Of a stretch of 64,000 nucleotides of DNA, positions 11,651-24,115 are shown piece after piece. Source of the DNA: Balanoglossus misakiensis (taxonomy: Eukaryota > Hemichordata); contig CM082585.2 in assembly GCA_040954595.2 (NCBI GenBank), positions 3,472,001 to 3,536,000 on the forward strand, in the 5' to 3' direction. Position 1 is the stretch's first letter. Every line of letters begins with the position of its first letter. Both the position numbers and the translations under genes were made by a program. The notes below the pieces were generated by a model. The model searched no databases. It was not told where the DNA came from and saw only the letters and a list, made by a program, of their open reading frames with translations.

Positions 11651-13650
11651 ACGAGATAGAAAGGGAACTCGCGGTGTCGTTCATTAAGCAGGCGTGGTAT
11701 ATAACGCATAGGGATAGGAGAAGGGCGGGCGGAAAGCCGTCGTGTGTCTGAGCTTCTCCGGCGAGACCTCGCACAAATCCCCGCCGAGTTAGAAAGGGAA
11801 CTCGCGGTGTCGTTCATTAAGCAGGCGTGGTATATAACGCATAGGGATAGGAGAAGGGCGGGCGGAAAGCGGTCGTGTGTCTGAGCTTCTCCGGCGAGAC
11901 CTCGCACAAATCCCCGGCGAGTTAGAAAGGGAACTCGCAGTGTCGTTCATTAAGCAGGCGTGGTATATAACGCATAGGGATAGGAGAAGGGCGGGCGGAA
12001 AGCGGTCGTGTGTCTGAGCTTCTCCGGCGAGACCTCGCACAATTCCCCGACGAGATAGAAAGGGAACTCGCGGTGTCGTTCATTAAGCAGGCGTGGTATA
12101 TAACGCATAGGGATAGGAGAAGGGCGGGCGGAAAGCCGTCGTGTGTCTGAGCTTCTCCGGCGAGACCTCGCACAAATCCCCGCCGAGTTAGAAAGGGAAC
12201 TCGCGGTGTCGTTCATTAAGCAGGCGTGGTATATAACGCATAGGGATAGGAGAAGGGCGGGCGGAAAGCGGTCGTGTGTCTGAGCTTCTCCGGCGAGACC
12301 TCGCACAAATCCCCGGCGAGTTAGAAAGGGAACTCGCAGTGTCGTTCATTAAGCAGGCGTGGTATATAACGCATAGGGATAGGAGAAGGGCGGGCGGAAA
12401 GCGGTCGTGTGTCTGAGCTTCTCCGGCGAGACCTCGCACAAATCCCCGACGAGTTAGAAAGGGAACTCGTGGTGTCGTTCATTAAACAGGCGTGGTATAT
12501 AACGCATAGGGATAGGAGAAGGGCGGGCGGAAAGCGGTCGTGTGTTTGAGCTTCTCCGGCGAGACCTCGCACAAATCCCCGACGAGTTAGAAAGGGAACT
12601 CGTGGTGTCGTTCATTAAACAGGCGTGGTATATAACGCATAGGGATAGGAGAAGGGCGGGCGGAAAGCGGTCGTGTGTCTGAGCTTCTCCGGCGAGACCT
12701 CGCACAAATCCCCGGCGAGTTAGAAAGGGAACTCGCAGTGTCGTTCATTAAGCAGGCGTGGTATATAACGCATAGGGATAGGAGAAGGGCGGGCGGAAAG
12801 CGGTCGTGTGTCTGAGCTTCTCCGGCGAGACCTCGCACAAATCCCCGCCGAGTTAGAAAGGGAACTCGAGGTGTCGTTCATTAAACAGGCGTGGTATATA
12901 ACGCATAGGGATAGGAGAAGGGCGGGCGGAAAGCGGTCGTGTGTCTGAGCTACCCCGGCGAGACCTCGCACAAATCCCCGACGAGTTAGAAAGGGAACTC
13001 GCAGTGTCGTTCATTAAGCAGGCGTGGTATATAACGCATAGGGATAGGAGAAGGGCGGGCGGAAAGCGGCCGTATATCTGAGCTTCTCCGGCGAGACCTC
13101 GCACAATTCCCCGACGACATAGAAAGGGAACTCGCGGTGTCGTTCATTAAGCAGGCGTGGTATATAACGCATAGGGATAGGAGAAGGGCGGGCGGAAAGC
13201 GGTCGTGTGTCTGAGCTTCTCCGGCGAGACCTCGCACAATTCCCCGACGAGATAGAAAGGGAACTCGCGGTGTCGTTCATTAAGCAGGCGTGGTATATAA
13301 CGCATAGGGATAGGAGAAGGGCGGGCGGAAAGCGGTCGTGTGTCTGAGCTTCTCCGGCGAGACCTCGCACAAATCCCCGGCGAGTTAGAAAGGGAACTCG
13401 CAGTGTCGTTCATTAAGCAGGCGTGGTATATAACGCATAGGGATAGGAGAAGGGCGGGCGGAAAGCGGTCGTGTGTCTGAGCTTCTCCGGCGAGACCTCG
13501 CACAAATCCCCGACGAGTTAGAAAGGGAACTCGTGGTGTCGTTCATTAAACAGGCGTGGTATATAACGCATAGGGATAGGAGAAAGGCGGGCGGAAAGCG
13601 GTCGTGTGTCTGAGCTTCTCCGGCGAGACCTCGCACAAATCCCCGACGAG

Positions 13651-15225
13651 TTAGAAAGGGAACTCGTGGTGTCGTTCATTAAACAGGCGTGGTATATAAC
13701 GCATAGGGATAGGAGAAGGGCGGGCGGAAAGCCGTCGTGTGTCTGAGCTTCTCCGGCGAGACCTCGCACAAATCCCCGGCGAGTTAGAAAGGGAACTCGC
13801 AGTGTCGTTCATTAAGCAGGCGTGGTATATAACGCATAGGGATAGGAGAAGGGCGGGCGGAAAGCGGTCGTGTGTCTGAGCTTCTCCGGCGAGACCTCGC
13901 ACAAATCCCCGCCGAGTTAGAAAGGGAACTCGAAGTGTCGTTCATTAAACAGGCGTGGTATATAACGCATAGGGATAGGAGAAGGGCAGGCGGAAAGCGG
14001 TCGTGTGTCTGAGCTACCCCGGCGAGACCTCGCACAAATCCCCGACGAGTTAGAAAGGGAACTCGCAGTGTCGTTCATTAAGCAGGCGTGGTATATAACG
14101 CATAGGGATAGGAGAAGGGCGGGCGGAAAGCGGCCGTATATCTGAGCTTCTCCGGCGAGACCTCGCACAAATCCCCGCCGAGTTAGAAAGGGAACTCGCT
14201 GTGTCGTTCATATAACGTATAGGGATAGGAGAACGGCGGGCGGAAAGCGGTCGTGTGTTTGAGCTTCTCCGGCGAGACCTCGCACAAATCCCCGACGAGT
14301 TAGAAAGGGAACTCGTGGTGTCGTTCATTAAACAGGCGTGGTATATAACGCATAGGGATAGGAGAAGGGCGGGCGGAAAGCGGTCGTGTGTCTGAGCTTC
14401 TCCGGCGAGACCTCGCACAAATCCCCGGCGAGTTAGAAAGGGAACTCGCAGTGTCGTTCATTAAGCAGGCGTGGTATATAACGCATAGGGATAGGAGAAG
14501 GGCGGGCGGAAAGCGGTCGTGTGTCTGAGCTTCTCCGGCGAGACCTCGCACAAATCCCCGACGAGTTAGAAAGGGAACTCGTGGTGTCGTTCATTAAACA
14601 GGCGTGGTATATAACGCATAGGAATAGGAGAAAGGCGGGCGGAAAGCGGTCGTGTGTCTGAGCTTCTCCGGCGAGACCTCGCACAAATCCCCGACGAGTT
14701 AGAAAGGGAACTCGTGGTGTCGTTCATTAAACAGGCGTGGTATATAACGCATAGGGATAGGAGAAGGGCGGGCGGAAAGCCGTCGTGTGTCTGAGCTTCT
14801 CCGGCGAGACCTCGCACAAATCCCCGCCGAGTTAGAAAGGGAACTCGCGGTGTCGTTCATTAAGCAGGCGTGGTATATAACGCGTAGGGATAGGAGAAGG
14901 GCGGGCGGAAAGCGGTCGTGTGTCTGAGCTTCTCCGGCGAGACCTCGCACAAATCCCCGGCGAGTTAGAAAGGGAACTCGTAGTGTCGTTCATTAAGCAG
15001 GCGTGGTATATAACGCATAGGGATAGGAGAAGGGCGGGCGGAAAGCGATCGTGTGTCTGAGCTTCTCCGGCGAGACCTCGCACAAATCCCCGACGAGTTA
15101 GAAAGGGAACTCGTGGTGTCGTTCATTAAACAGGCGTGGTATATAACGCATAGGGATAGGAGAAGGGCGGGCGGAAAGCGGTCGTGTGTCTGAGCTTCTC
15201 CGGCGAGACCTCGCACAATTCCCCG
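13651..15225 (+). repeat. Higher-order block of 3,575-bp period, copy 2
   Basis: This is the second copy of the 10.1-11.65 kb block, with the same private markers in the same order, including the 117-bp deletion monomer at about 14,207 and the GGAATAGGAGAAAGG variant at about 14,622. Related fragments recur near 15.6-18.0 kb at other spacings (for example 15,614 matches 17,327, offset 1,713), showing repeated local rearrangement. Confidence 0.72.
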
Positions 15226-18200
15226 ACGAGATAGAAAGGGAACTCGCGGTGTCGTTCATTAAGCAGGCGTGGTATATAACGCATAGGGATAGGAGAAGGG
15301 CGGGCGGAAAGCGGCCGTATATCTGAGCTTCTCCGGCGAGACCTCGCACAAATCCCCGCCGAGTTAGAAAGGGAACTCGCTGTGTCGTTCATATAACGTA
15401 TAGGGATAGGAGAATGGCGGGCGGAAAGCGGTCGTGTGTTTTAGCTTCTCCGGCGAGACCTCGCACAAATCCCCGACGAGTTAGAAAGGGAACTCGTGGT
15501 GTCGTTCATTAAACAGGCGTGGTATATAACGCATAGGGATAGGAGAAGGGCGGGCGGAAAGCGGTCGTGTGTCTGAGCTTCTCCGGCGAGACCTCGCACA
15601 AATCCCCGGCGAGTTAGAAAGGGAACTCGCAGTGTCGTTCATTAAGCAGGCGTGGTATATAACGCATAGGGATAGGAGAAGGGCGGGCGGAAAGCGGTGG
15701 TGTGTCTGAGCTTCTCCGGCGAGACCTCGCACAAATCCCCGCCGAGTTAGAAAGGGAACTCGAGGTGTCGTTCATTAAACAGGCGTGGTATATAACGCAT
15801 AGGGATAGGAGAAGGGCGGGCGGAAAGCGGTCGTGTGTCTGAGCTACCCCGGCGAGACCTCGCACAAATCCCCGACGAGTTAGAAAGGGAACTCGCAGTG
15901 TCGTTCATTAAGCAGGCGTGGTATATAACGCATAGGGATAGGAGAAGGGCGGGCGGAAAGCGGCCGTATATCTGAGCTTCTCCGGCGAGACCTCGCACAA
16001 ATCCCCGCCGAGTTAGAAAGGGAACTCGCTGTGTCAATCATATAACGTATAGGGATAGGAGAACGGCGGGCGGAAAGCGGTCGTGTGTCTGAGCTTCTCC
16101 GGCGAGACCTCGCACAATTCCCCGACGACATAGAAAGGGAACTCGCGGTGTCGTTCATTAAGCAGGCGTGGTATATAACGCATAGGGATAGGAGAAGGGC
16201 GGGCGGAAAGCCGTCGTGTGTCTGAGCTTCTCCGGCGAGACCTCGCACAATTCCCCGACGAGATAGAAAGGGAACTCGCGGTGTCGTTCATTAAGCAGGC
16301 GTGGTATATAACGCATAGGGATAGGAGAAGGGCGGGCGGAAAGCGGTCGTGTGTCTGAGCTTCTCCGGCGAGACCTCGCACAAATCCCCGGCGAGTTAGA
16401 AAGGGAACTCGCAGTGTCGTTCATTAAGCAGGCGTGGTATATAACGCATAGGGATAGGAGAAGGGCGGGCGGAAAGCGGTCGTGTGTCTGAGCTTCTCCG
16501 GCGAGACCTCGCACAAATCCCCGACGAGTTAGAAAGGGAACTCGTGGTGTCGTTCATTAAACAGGCGTGGTATATAACGCATAGGGATATGAGAAAGGCG
16601 GGCGGAAAGCGGTCGTGTGTCTGAGCTTCTCCGGCGAGACCTCGCACAAATCCCCGACGAGTTAGAAAGGGAACTCGTGGTGTCGTTCATTAAACAGGCG
16701 TGGTATATAACGCATAGGGATAGGAGAAGGGCGGGCGGAAAGCCGTCGTGTGTCTGAGCTTCTCCGGCGAGACCTCGCACAAATCCCCGCCGAGTTAGAA
16801 AGGGAACTCGCGGTGTCGTTCATTAAGCAGGCGTGGTATATAACGCATAGGGATAGGAGAAGGGCGGGCGGAAAGCGGTCGTGTGTCTGAGCTTCTCCGG
16901 CGAGACCTCGCACAAATCCCCGGCGAGTTAGAAAGGGAACTCGCAGTGTCGTTCATTAAGCAGGCGTGGTATATAACGCATAGGGATAGGAGAAGGGCGG
17001 GCGGAAAGCGGTCGTGTGTCTGAGCTTCTCCGGCGAGACCTCGCACAAATCCCCGACGAGTTAGAAAGGGAACTCGTGGTGTCGTTCATTAAACAGGCGT
17101 GGTATATAAAGCATAGGGATAGGAGAAGGGCGGGCGGAAAGCGGTCGTGTGTCTGAGCTTCTCCGGCGAGACCTCGCACAAATCCCCGACGAGTTAGAAA
17201 GGGAACTCGTGGTGTCGTTCATTAAACAGGCGTGGTATATAACGCATAGGGATAGGAGAAGGGCGGGCGGAAAGCGGTCGTGTGTCTGAGCTTCTCCGGC
17301 GAGACCTCGCACAAATCCCCGGCGAGTTAGAAAGGGAACTCGCAGTGTCGTTCATTAAGCAGGCGTGGTATATAACGCATAGGGATAGGAGAAGGGCGGG
17401 CGGAAAGCGGTGGTGTGTCTGAGCTTCTCCGGCGAGACCTCGCACAAATCCCCGCCGAGTTAGAAAGGGAACTCGAAGTGTCGTTCATTAAACAGGCGTG
17501 GTATATAACGCATAGGGATAGGAGAAGGGCAGGCGGAAAGCGGTCGTGTGTCTGAGCTACCCCGGCGAGACCTCGCACAAATCCCCGACGAGTTAGAAAG
17601 GGAACTCGCAGTGTCGTTCATTAAGCAGGCGTGGTATATAACGCATAGGGATAGGAGAAGGGCGGGCGGAAAGCGGCCGTATATCTGAGCTTCTCCGGCG
17701 AGACCTCGCACAAATCCCCGGCGAGTTAGAAAGGGAACTCGCAGTGTCGTTCATTAAGCAGGCGTGGTATATAACGCATAGGGATAGGAGAAGGGCGGGC
17801 GGAAAGCGGTCGTGTGTCTGAGCTTCTCCGGCGAGACCTCGCACAAATCCCCGCCGAGTTAGAAAGGGAACTCGAAGTGTCGTTCATTAAACAGGCGTGG
17901 TATATAACGCATAGGGATAGGAGAAGGGCAGGCGGAAAGCGGTCGTGTGTCTGAGCTACCCCGGCGAGACCTCGCACAAATCCCCGACGAGTTAGAAAGG
18001 GAACTCGCAGTGTCGTTCATTAAGCAGGCGTGGTATATAACGCATAGGGATAGGAGAAGGGCGGGCGGAAAGCGGCCTTATATCTGAGCTTCTCCGGCGA
18101 GACCTCGCACAAATCCCCGCCGAGTTAGAAAGGGAACTCGCTGTGTCGTTCATATAACGTATAGGGATAGGAGAACGGCGGGCGGAAAGCGGTCGTGTGT

Positions 18201-20619
18201 CTGAGCTTCTCCGGCGAGACCTCGCACAATTCCCCGACGAGATAGAAAGGGAACTCGCGGTGTCGTTCATTAAGCAGGCGTGGTATATAACGCATAGGGA
18301 TATGAGAAGGGCGGGCGGAAAGCCGTCGTGTGTCTGAGCTTCTCCGGCGAAACCTCGCACAAATCCCCGCCGAGTTAGAAAGGGAACTCGCGGTGTCGTT
18401 CATTAAGCAGGCGTGGTATATAACGCATAGGGATAGGAGAAGGGCGGGCGGAAAGCGGTCGTGTGTCTGAGCTTCTCCGGCGAGACCTCGCACAAATCCC
18501 CGGCGAGTTAGAAAGGAAACTCGCAGTGTCGTTCATTAAGCAGGCGTGGTATATAACGCATAGGGATAGGAGAAGGGCGGGCGGAAAGCGGTCGTGTGTC
18601 TGAGCTTCTCCGGCGAGACCTCGCACAAATCCCCGACGAGTTAGAAAGGGAACTCGCTGTGTCGTTCATATAACGTATAGGGATAGGAGAACGGCGGGCG
18701 GAAAGCGGTCGTGTGTCTGAGCTTCTCCGGCGAGACCTCGCACAATTCCCCGACGAGATAGAAAGGGAACTCGCGGTGTCGTTCATTAAGCAGGCGTGGT
18801 ATATAACGCATAGGGATAGGAGAAGGGCGGGCGGAAAGCCGTCATGTGTCTGAGCTTCTCCGGCGAGACCTCGCACAAATCCCCGCCGAGTTAGAAAGGG
18901 AACTCGCGGTGTCGTTCATTAAGCAGGCGTGGTATATAACGCATAGGGATAGGAGAAGGGCGGGCGGAAAGCGGTCGTGTGTCTGAGCTTCTCCGGCGAG
19001 ACCTCGCACAAATCCCCGGCGAGTTAGAAAGGGAACTCGCAGTGTCGTTCATTAAGCAGGCGTGGTATATAACGCATAGGGATAGGAGAAGGGCGGGCGG
19101 AAAGCGGTCGTGTGTCTGAGCTTCTCCGGCGAGACCTCGCACAAATCCCCGACGAGTTAGAAAGGGAACTCGTGGTGTCGTTCATTAAACAGGCGTGGTA
19201 TATAACGCATAGGGATAGGAGAAGAGCGGGCGGAAAGCCGTCGTGTGTCTGAGCTTCCCCGGCGAGACCACGCACAAATCCCCGCCGAGTTAGAAAGGGA
19301 ACTCTCAGTGTCGTTCATTAAGCGGGCGTGGTATATAACGCATAGGGATAGGAGAAGGGCAGGCGGAAAGCCGTCGTGTGTCTGAGCTTCTCCGGCGAGA
19401 CCTCGCACAAATCCCCGACGAGTTAGAAAGGGAACTCGTGGTGCCGTTCATTAAACAGGCGTGGTATATAACGCATAGGGATAGGAGAAAGGCGGGCGGA
19501 AAGCGGTCGTGTGTCTGAGCTTCTCCGGCGAGACCTCGCACAAATCCCCGACGAGTTAGAAAGGGAACTCGTGGTGTCGTTCATTAAACAGGCGTGGTAT
19601 ATAACGCATAGGGATAGGAGAAGGGCGGGCGGAAAGCGGTCGTGTGTCTGAGCTACCCCGGCGAGACCTCGCACAAATCCCCGACGAGTTAGAAAGGGAA
19701 CTCGTGGTGTCGTTCATTAAACAGGCGTGGTATATAACGCATAGGGATAGGAGAAGGGCGGGCGGAAAGCGGTCGTGTGTCTGAGCTTCTCCGGCGAGAC
19801 CTCGCACAAATCCCCGCCGAGTTAGAAAGGGAACTCGCGGTGTCGTTCATTAAACAGGCGTGGTATATAACGCATAGGGATAGGAGAAGGGCGGGCGGAA
19901 AGCGGTCGTGTGTCTGAGCTTCTCCGGCGAGACCTCGCACAATTCCCCGACGAGTTAGAAAGGGAACTCGCAGTGTCGTTCATTAAGCAGGCGTGGTATA
20001 TAACGCATAGGGATAGGAGAAGGGCGGGCGGAAAGCCGTCGTGTGTCTGAGCTTCTCCGGCGAGACCTCGCACAAATCCCCGACGAGTTATAAAGGGAAC
20101 TCGTGGTGTCGTTCATTAAACAGGCGTGGTATATAACGCATAGGGATAGGAGAAGGGCGGGCGGAAAGCGGTCGTGTGTCTGAGCTTCTCCGGCGAGACC
20201 TCGCACAAATCCCCGCCGAGTTAGAAAGGGACCTCGCGGTGTCGTTCATTAAGCAGGCGTGGTATATAACGCATAGGGATAGGAGAAGGGCGGGCGGAAA
20301 GCGGTCGTGTGTCTGAGCTTCTCCGGCGAGACCTCGCACAATTCCCCGACGAGATAGAAAGGGAACTCGCGGTGTCGTTCATTAAGCAGGCGTGGTATAT
20401 AACGCATAGGGATAGGAGAAGGGCGGGCGGAAAGCCGTCGTGCGTCTGAGCTTCTCCGGCGAGACCTCGCACAAATCCTTGCCGAGTTAGAAAGGGAACT
20501 CGCGGTGTCGTTCATTAAGCAGGCGTGGTATATAACGCATAGGGATAGGAGAAGGGCGGGCGGAAAGCGGTCGTGTGTCTGAGCTTCTCCGGCGAGACCT
20601 CGCACAAATCCCCGGCGAG

Positions 20620-21900
20620 TTAGAAAGGCAACTCGCAGTGTCGTTCATTAAGCAGGCGTTGTATATAACGCATAGGGATAGGAGAAGGGCGGGCGGAAAG
20701 CGGTCGTGTGTCTGAGCTTCTCCGGCGAGACCTCGCACAATTCCCCGACGAGATAGAAAGGGAACTCGCGGTGTCGTTCATTAAGCAGGCGTGGTATATA
20801 ACGCATAGGGATAGGAGAAGGGCGGGCGGAAAGCCGTCGTGTGTCTGAGCTTCTCCGGCGAGACCTCGCACAAATCCCCGCCGAGTTAGAAAGGGAACTC
20901 GCGGTGTCGTTCATTAAGCAGGCGTGGTATATAACGCATGGGGATAGGAGAAGGGCGGGCGGAAAGCGGTCGAGTGTCTGAGCTTCTCCGGCGAGTCCTC
21001 GCACAAATCCCCGGCGAGTTAGAAAGGGAATTCGCTGTGTCGTTCATTAAGCAGGCGTGGTATATAACGCATAGGGATAGGAGAAGGGCGGGCGGAAAGC
21101 GGTCGTGTGTCTGAGCTTCTCCGGCGAGACCTCGCACAAATCCCCGACGAGTTAGAAAGGGAACTCGTGGTGACGTTCATTAAACAGGCGTGGTATATAA
21201 CGCATAGGGATAGGAGAAGGGCGGGCGGAAAGCGGTCGTGTGTCTGAGCTTCTCCGGCGAGACCTCGCACAAATCCCCGACGAGTTAGAAAGGGAACTCG
21301 TGGTGTCGTTCATTAAACAGGCGTGGTATATAACGCATAGGGATAGGAGAAGGGCGGGCGGAAAGCGGTCGTGTGTCTGAGCTTCTCCGGCGAGACCTCG
21401 CACAATTCCCCGACGAGATAGAAAGGGAACTCGCGGTGTCGTTCATTAAGCAGGCGTGGTATATAACGCATAGGGATAGGAGAAGGGCGGGCGGAAAGCC
21501 GTCGTGTGTCTGAGCTTCTCCGGCGAGACCTCGCACAAATCCCCGCCGAGTTAGAAAGGGAACTCGCGGTGTCGTTCATTAAGCAGGCGTGGTATATAAC
21601 GCATAGGGATAGGAGAAGGGCGGGCGGAAAGCGGTCGTGTGTCTGAGCTTCTCCGGCGAGACCTCGCACAAATCCCCGGTGAGTTAGAAAGGGAACTCGC
21701 AGTGTCGTTCATTAAGCAGGCGTGGTATATAACGCATAGGGATAGGAGAAGGGCGGGCGGAAAGCGGTCGTGTGTCTGAGCTTCTCCGGCGAGACCTCGC
21801 ACAAATCCCCGACGAGTTAGAAAGGGAACTCGTGGTGACGTTCATTAAACAGGCGTGGTATATAACGCATAGGGATAGGAGAAGGGCGGGCGGAAAGCGG
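20620..21900 (+). repeat. Block shared across the transposon (copies at about 32.54 and 41.55 kb)
   Basis: The order and private variants here recur at an offset of 11,919 bp (20,648 matches 32,567; 21,019 matches 32,938; 21,551 matches 33,470) and again about 9 kb further on at 41.5-42.7 kb. Markers are GCATGGGGATAGG with GGTCGAGTGTC and GCGAGTCCTCGC in neighbouring monomers (about 20,938-20,998, 32,858-32,918 and 41,864-41,924). This links the arrays on both sides of the inserted element. Confidence 0.78.
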
Positions 21901-22348
21901 TCGTGTGTCTGAGCTTCTCCGGCGAGACCTCGCACAAATCCCCGACGAGTTAGAAAGGGAACTCGTGGTGTCGTTCATTAAACAGGCGTGGTATATAACG
22001 CATAGGGATAGGAGAAGGGCGGGCGGAAAGCGGTCGTGTGTCTGAGCTTCTCCGGCGAGACCTCGCACAATTCCCCGACGAGATAGAAAGGGAACTCGCG
22101 GTGTCGTTCATTAAGCAGGCGTGGTATATAACGCATAGGGATAGGAGAAGGGCGGGCGGAAAGCCGTCGTGTGTCTGAGCTTCTCCGGCGAGACCTCGCA
22201 CAAATCCCCGCCGAGTTAGAAAGGGAACTCGCGGTGTCGTTCATTAAGCAGGCGTGGTATATAACGCATAGGGATAGGAGAAGGGCGGGCGGAAAGCGGT
22301 CGTGTGTCTGAGCTTCTCCGGCGAGACCTCGCACAAATCCCCGGTGAG
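21019..22348 (+). repeat. Five-monomer higher-order repeat, 665 bp, two tandem copies
   Basis: Positions 21,019-21,683 and 21,684-22,348 repeat with a period of 665 bp (5 x 133). A private marker, GGTGACGTTCATT where other monomers have GGTGTCGTTCATT, occurs once in each copy (about 21,171 and 21,836). The second copy runs up to the transposon insertion. Similar order is seen at 32.9-33.6 kb and 41.9-42.6 kb. Confidence 0.78.
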
Positions 22349-22527
22349 TTAGAAAGGGAACTCGCAGTGTCGTTCATTAAGCAGGCGTGGTATATAACGC
22401 ATAGGGATAGGAGAAGGGCGGACGGAAAGCGGTCGTGTGTCTGAGCTTCTCCGGCGAGACCTCGCACAATTCCCCGACGAGATAGAAAGGGAACTCGCGG
22501 TGTCGTTCATTAAGCAGGCGTGGTATA

Positions 22528-22529
22528 TA
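22528..22529. other. Target-site duplication TA, left
   Basis: The satellite reads TGGTATA-TA up to 22,529, then the element begins with CACTACAG. The matching TA is at 28,090-28,091. An uninterrupted monomer reads TGGTATATAACGCAT, so exactly one TA is duplicated. Confidence 0.75.
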
Positions 22530-22550
22530 CACTACAGACTGAATGTCCTG
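22530..22550 (+). repeat. Left terminal inverted repeat
   Basis: The 21 bases start CACTACAGACTGAATGTCCT and end with G. They are the exact reverse complement of 28,069-28,089. Pairing resumes further in with mismatches: GGCGCGCCTGC on this side against GGCGCGCTTGC on the other, so the imperfect terminal repeat extends to about 40 bp. Confidence 0.93.
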
Positions 22551-22553
22551 TTC

Positions 22554-22725
22554 TACCTGGCGCGCCTGCTCCTGAACGCAGCAAGCCAGGTGGCTCGCCT
22601 GGCTCGCCAGGCCTGGTGAGCATGCTTGCTGAGCGCGCCAGGCTTGCATTCTGAATATTCATGAGCTACCTGGCTTGCATGGCCAGCCAGGTCACAGGAA
22701 GCGCGCTTGTTTACCTGGCGCACTA
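22554..22725. repeat. Left subterminal repeats (nine CCWGG motifs)
   Basis: Nine copies of CCTGG or CCAGG lie between 22,556 and 22,718, usually within longer words such as TACCTGGC and GCCAGG(T/C), in both orientations. CACTA elements characteristically carry short repeated subterminal motifs that the element's DNA-binding protein recognises. That function is inferred here from position and density only. A frame on the minus strand that appears open across 22,553-22,807 is a by-product of this repeat and is not called. Confidence 0.7.
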
Positions 22726-23220
22726 GACTTGCTCCAAGTCTATGGGCTTCATTATGTGTAGGGAACGCGTAGACCCACGCTACCCAAAACCACAAGCTCA
22801 GTCCCAAATTCGAAACTCACCTCACTACCAAAAACACGCTCAAGGCAAGCATGCACGCAAAAAGTATTGAAATTATTTATTAAGACAAAAAACTATCGAA
22901 AACACCTTAACTATTTAGATTTAAAAATCACCAAGCGACTAGTGGGCTAGTCTACTGGCGCACCGGTTGCTTACCAGCAAGGAAGCCGGTCGGTTTGAAC
23001 CCCAAACACGTTTGATTGATCCATAGGGTCTATGATTGATCCCATGGCATTTCTGGTTTTTCTAGTCTAGTTGCGCAACCTCCAATTCAGATAAAAGAAT
23101 GCTAGTGGTTCAAAACACTATGTACATGTAGTCATTTATGTTCATTTTTAACCTGTGTTTTATGTTACCACAGATACATACATGTAAAGCATACACGTAC
23201 AAACTACAGATCAATTGCAG
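22726..23220. other. Transposon interior, left: no gene seen
   Basis: This stretch becomes AT-rich after 22,800. No open frame stands out. It contains a tRNA-like segment (listed separately at about 22,933-23,005), a short direct repeat GATTGATCC (about 23,033 and 23,053), and ACATGTA words at about 23,124 and 23,180. Confidence 0.5.
22933..23005 (+). repeat. Possible degenerate tRNA-like (SINE head) segment
   Basis: GGTTTGAACCC at 22,992-23,002 resembles a polymerase III B box (GGTTCGANTCC, nine of eleven matches). About 45 bases upstream, TGGGCTAGTCTACTGG loosely resembles an A box. The stretch between (ACCGGTTGCTTACCAGCAAGGAAGCCGG) is written here only by its ends: ACCGG at about 22,962 can pair with a later CCGG. 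I could not fold a convincing cloverleaf by eye, and no tail or target duplication is clear, so this may be chance similarity. Confidence 0.22.
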
Positions 23221-23265
23221 CACGGTTACTAGAAGAAGATCTCTTCTAGTAACCGTGATTGCAGC
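23214..23265. repeat. Perfect 16-bp hairpin flanked by an 8-bp direct repeat
   Basis: CACGGTTACTAGAAGA (23,221-23,236) and its exact reverse complement TCTTCTAGTAACCGTG (23,242-23,257) flank the five-base loop AGATC. ATTGCAGC occurs on both sides (23,214-23,221 and 23,258-23,265) as a direct repeat that overlaps the left arm by one base. It looks like a tiny palindromic insertion with a target duplication, or a structured site of the element. Confidence 0.85.
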
Positions 23266-23613
23266 AACTTAAAAATGACGAATATCGTAGCACTTCCCGT
23301 TTCTTGCTAACAGGGGATTAGCCCTCAGAATCTGTGTGCGTCCACACACTAAACGGACATTGTTTTGAGGTCAACGCCGTCTAATGGCAATGTTTAGGAA
23401 CACGGCAACTAACAAAAATTGAGGACGTCGAGGACATGTAATTGCAACATATCTCAGTTTCTATACCTGGATATGCGTTCTAGACGACTTTGTCGTCTTC
23501 TTCATGACCGTTTTGATATCGTTTAGAAGTAGTGGATGTTAATCCACAAATCGAAAACGCCTCGTCTTTTCGGCGATCGAAAGAACATAAAGTTGGTGGC
23601 AGACCCGGCTAAC

Positions 23614-23639
23614 CGCGAGTGGCTAGAAAACCACTCGCG
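23614..23639. repeat. 9-bp perfect hairpin
   Basis: CGCGAGTGG (23,614-23,622) and CCACTCGCG (23,631-23,639) form a perfect stem with the eight-base loop CTAGAAAA. No T-run follows, so this does not look like a terminator. Its role is unknown. Confidence 0.75.
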
Positions 23640-24115
23640 TCCAGTTAGATTGACTCAACAATGGAAACTGACCCAAGACAATAGGTTACCTAGATAAACA
23701 TAATCAAAAGTCACCACAGGGTTGTGCTTTGCGTTCTCACTGTATATTTGCTTCGGTCTGGATCTGAACCACCCGTCATCGCTGTCGAAAATTAACACCG
23801 GTGCAGCACAGGCGAAAAGCATTCTCAAATATTTTTCCCGTCGGAGTCGTATCTGGATCGTTGCTACACCGGTACTACACCGTTGAAAACGTTAATCAAT
23901 GTACAACTCTCCTTCTCAACATAAGTTTTATTTCAGACTAGGCATTCAGGGAGGGGCGTTTAATTCACTACGAACAAAATGTGTCCGTTGTCAGTGTTAG
24001 TTTTCTTTATTATTAAGCATTTAAAACACAATTACACTACATTAGTTGTACAAATGCAAGGGAACATTTCCTTTCTGAACGAGAGAATGACAATCCGACA
24101 AACATGCTGATAAAT

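Larger units (their letters stand above)
1..22529 (+). repeat. 133-bp satellite array, left part
   Basis: About 170 head-to-tail copies of a 133-bp monomer, all in the same orientation and continuing beyond the left end of the window. Taking TATATAACGC as the arbitrary start, the order within a monomer is: a TATA-like word, a purine-rich stretch (14-42 in the first copy), the near-palindrome GCGAGacCTCGC (64-75), an inverted repeat around AGAAAGGG (87-108), and a TTCATTAA segment. Most copies differ from each other at only a few positions, which indicates recent amplification or homogenisation. Length variants of 117, 129, 132 and about 135 bp occur. The array could be centromeric, subtelomeric or interstitial heterochromatin, and the sequence alone does not decide. 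I do not recognise the family by name. Confidence 0.97.

Noticed and set aside
92-22467. Hundreds of 83- to 118-codon minus-strand frames, one per monomer, in the left array (and likewise in the right array)
   Set aside because: Each spans almost two monomers and overlaps the next in another frame. Those I checked start at GTG (GTGCGAGGTCTCGCC). The repeat length is not a multiple of three, and the main monomer types differ at amino-acid-changing positions. They are shadows of a low-divergence, stop-poor satellite.
1-22529. CRISPR array
   Set aside because: The spacing is regular, but there are no unique spacers between repeats and the 133-bp unit is continuous. The setting is eukaryotic.
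22553-22807. 84-codon minus-strand frame at the left end of the transposon
   Set aside because: Most of it overlaps the CCWGG subterminal repeats and reads as biased low-complexity residues.
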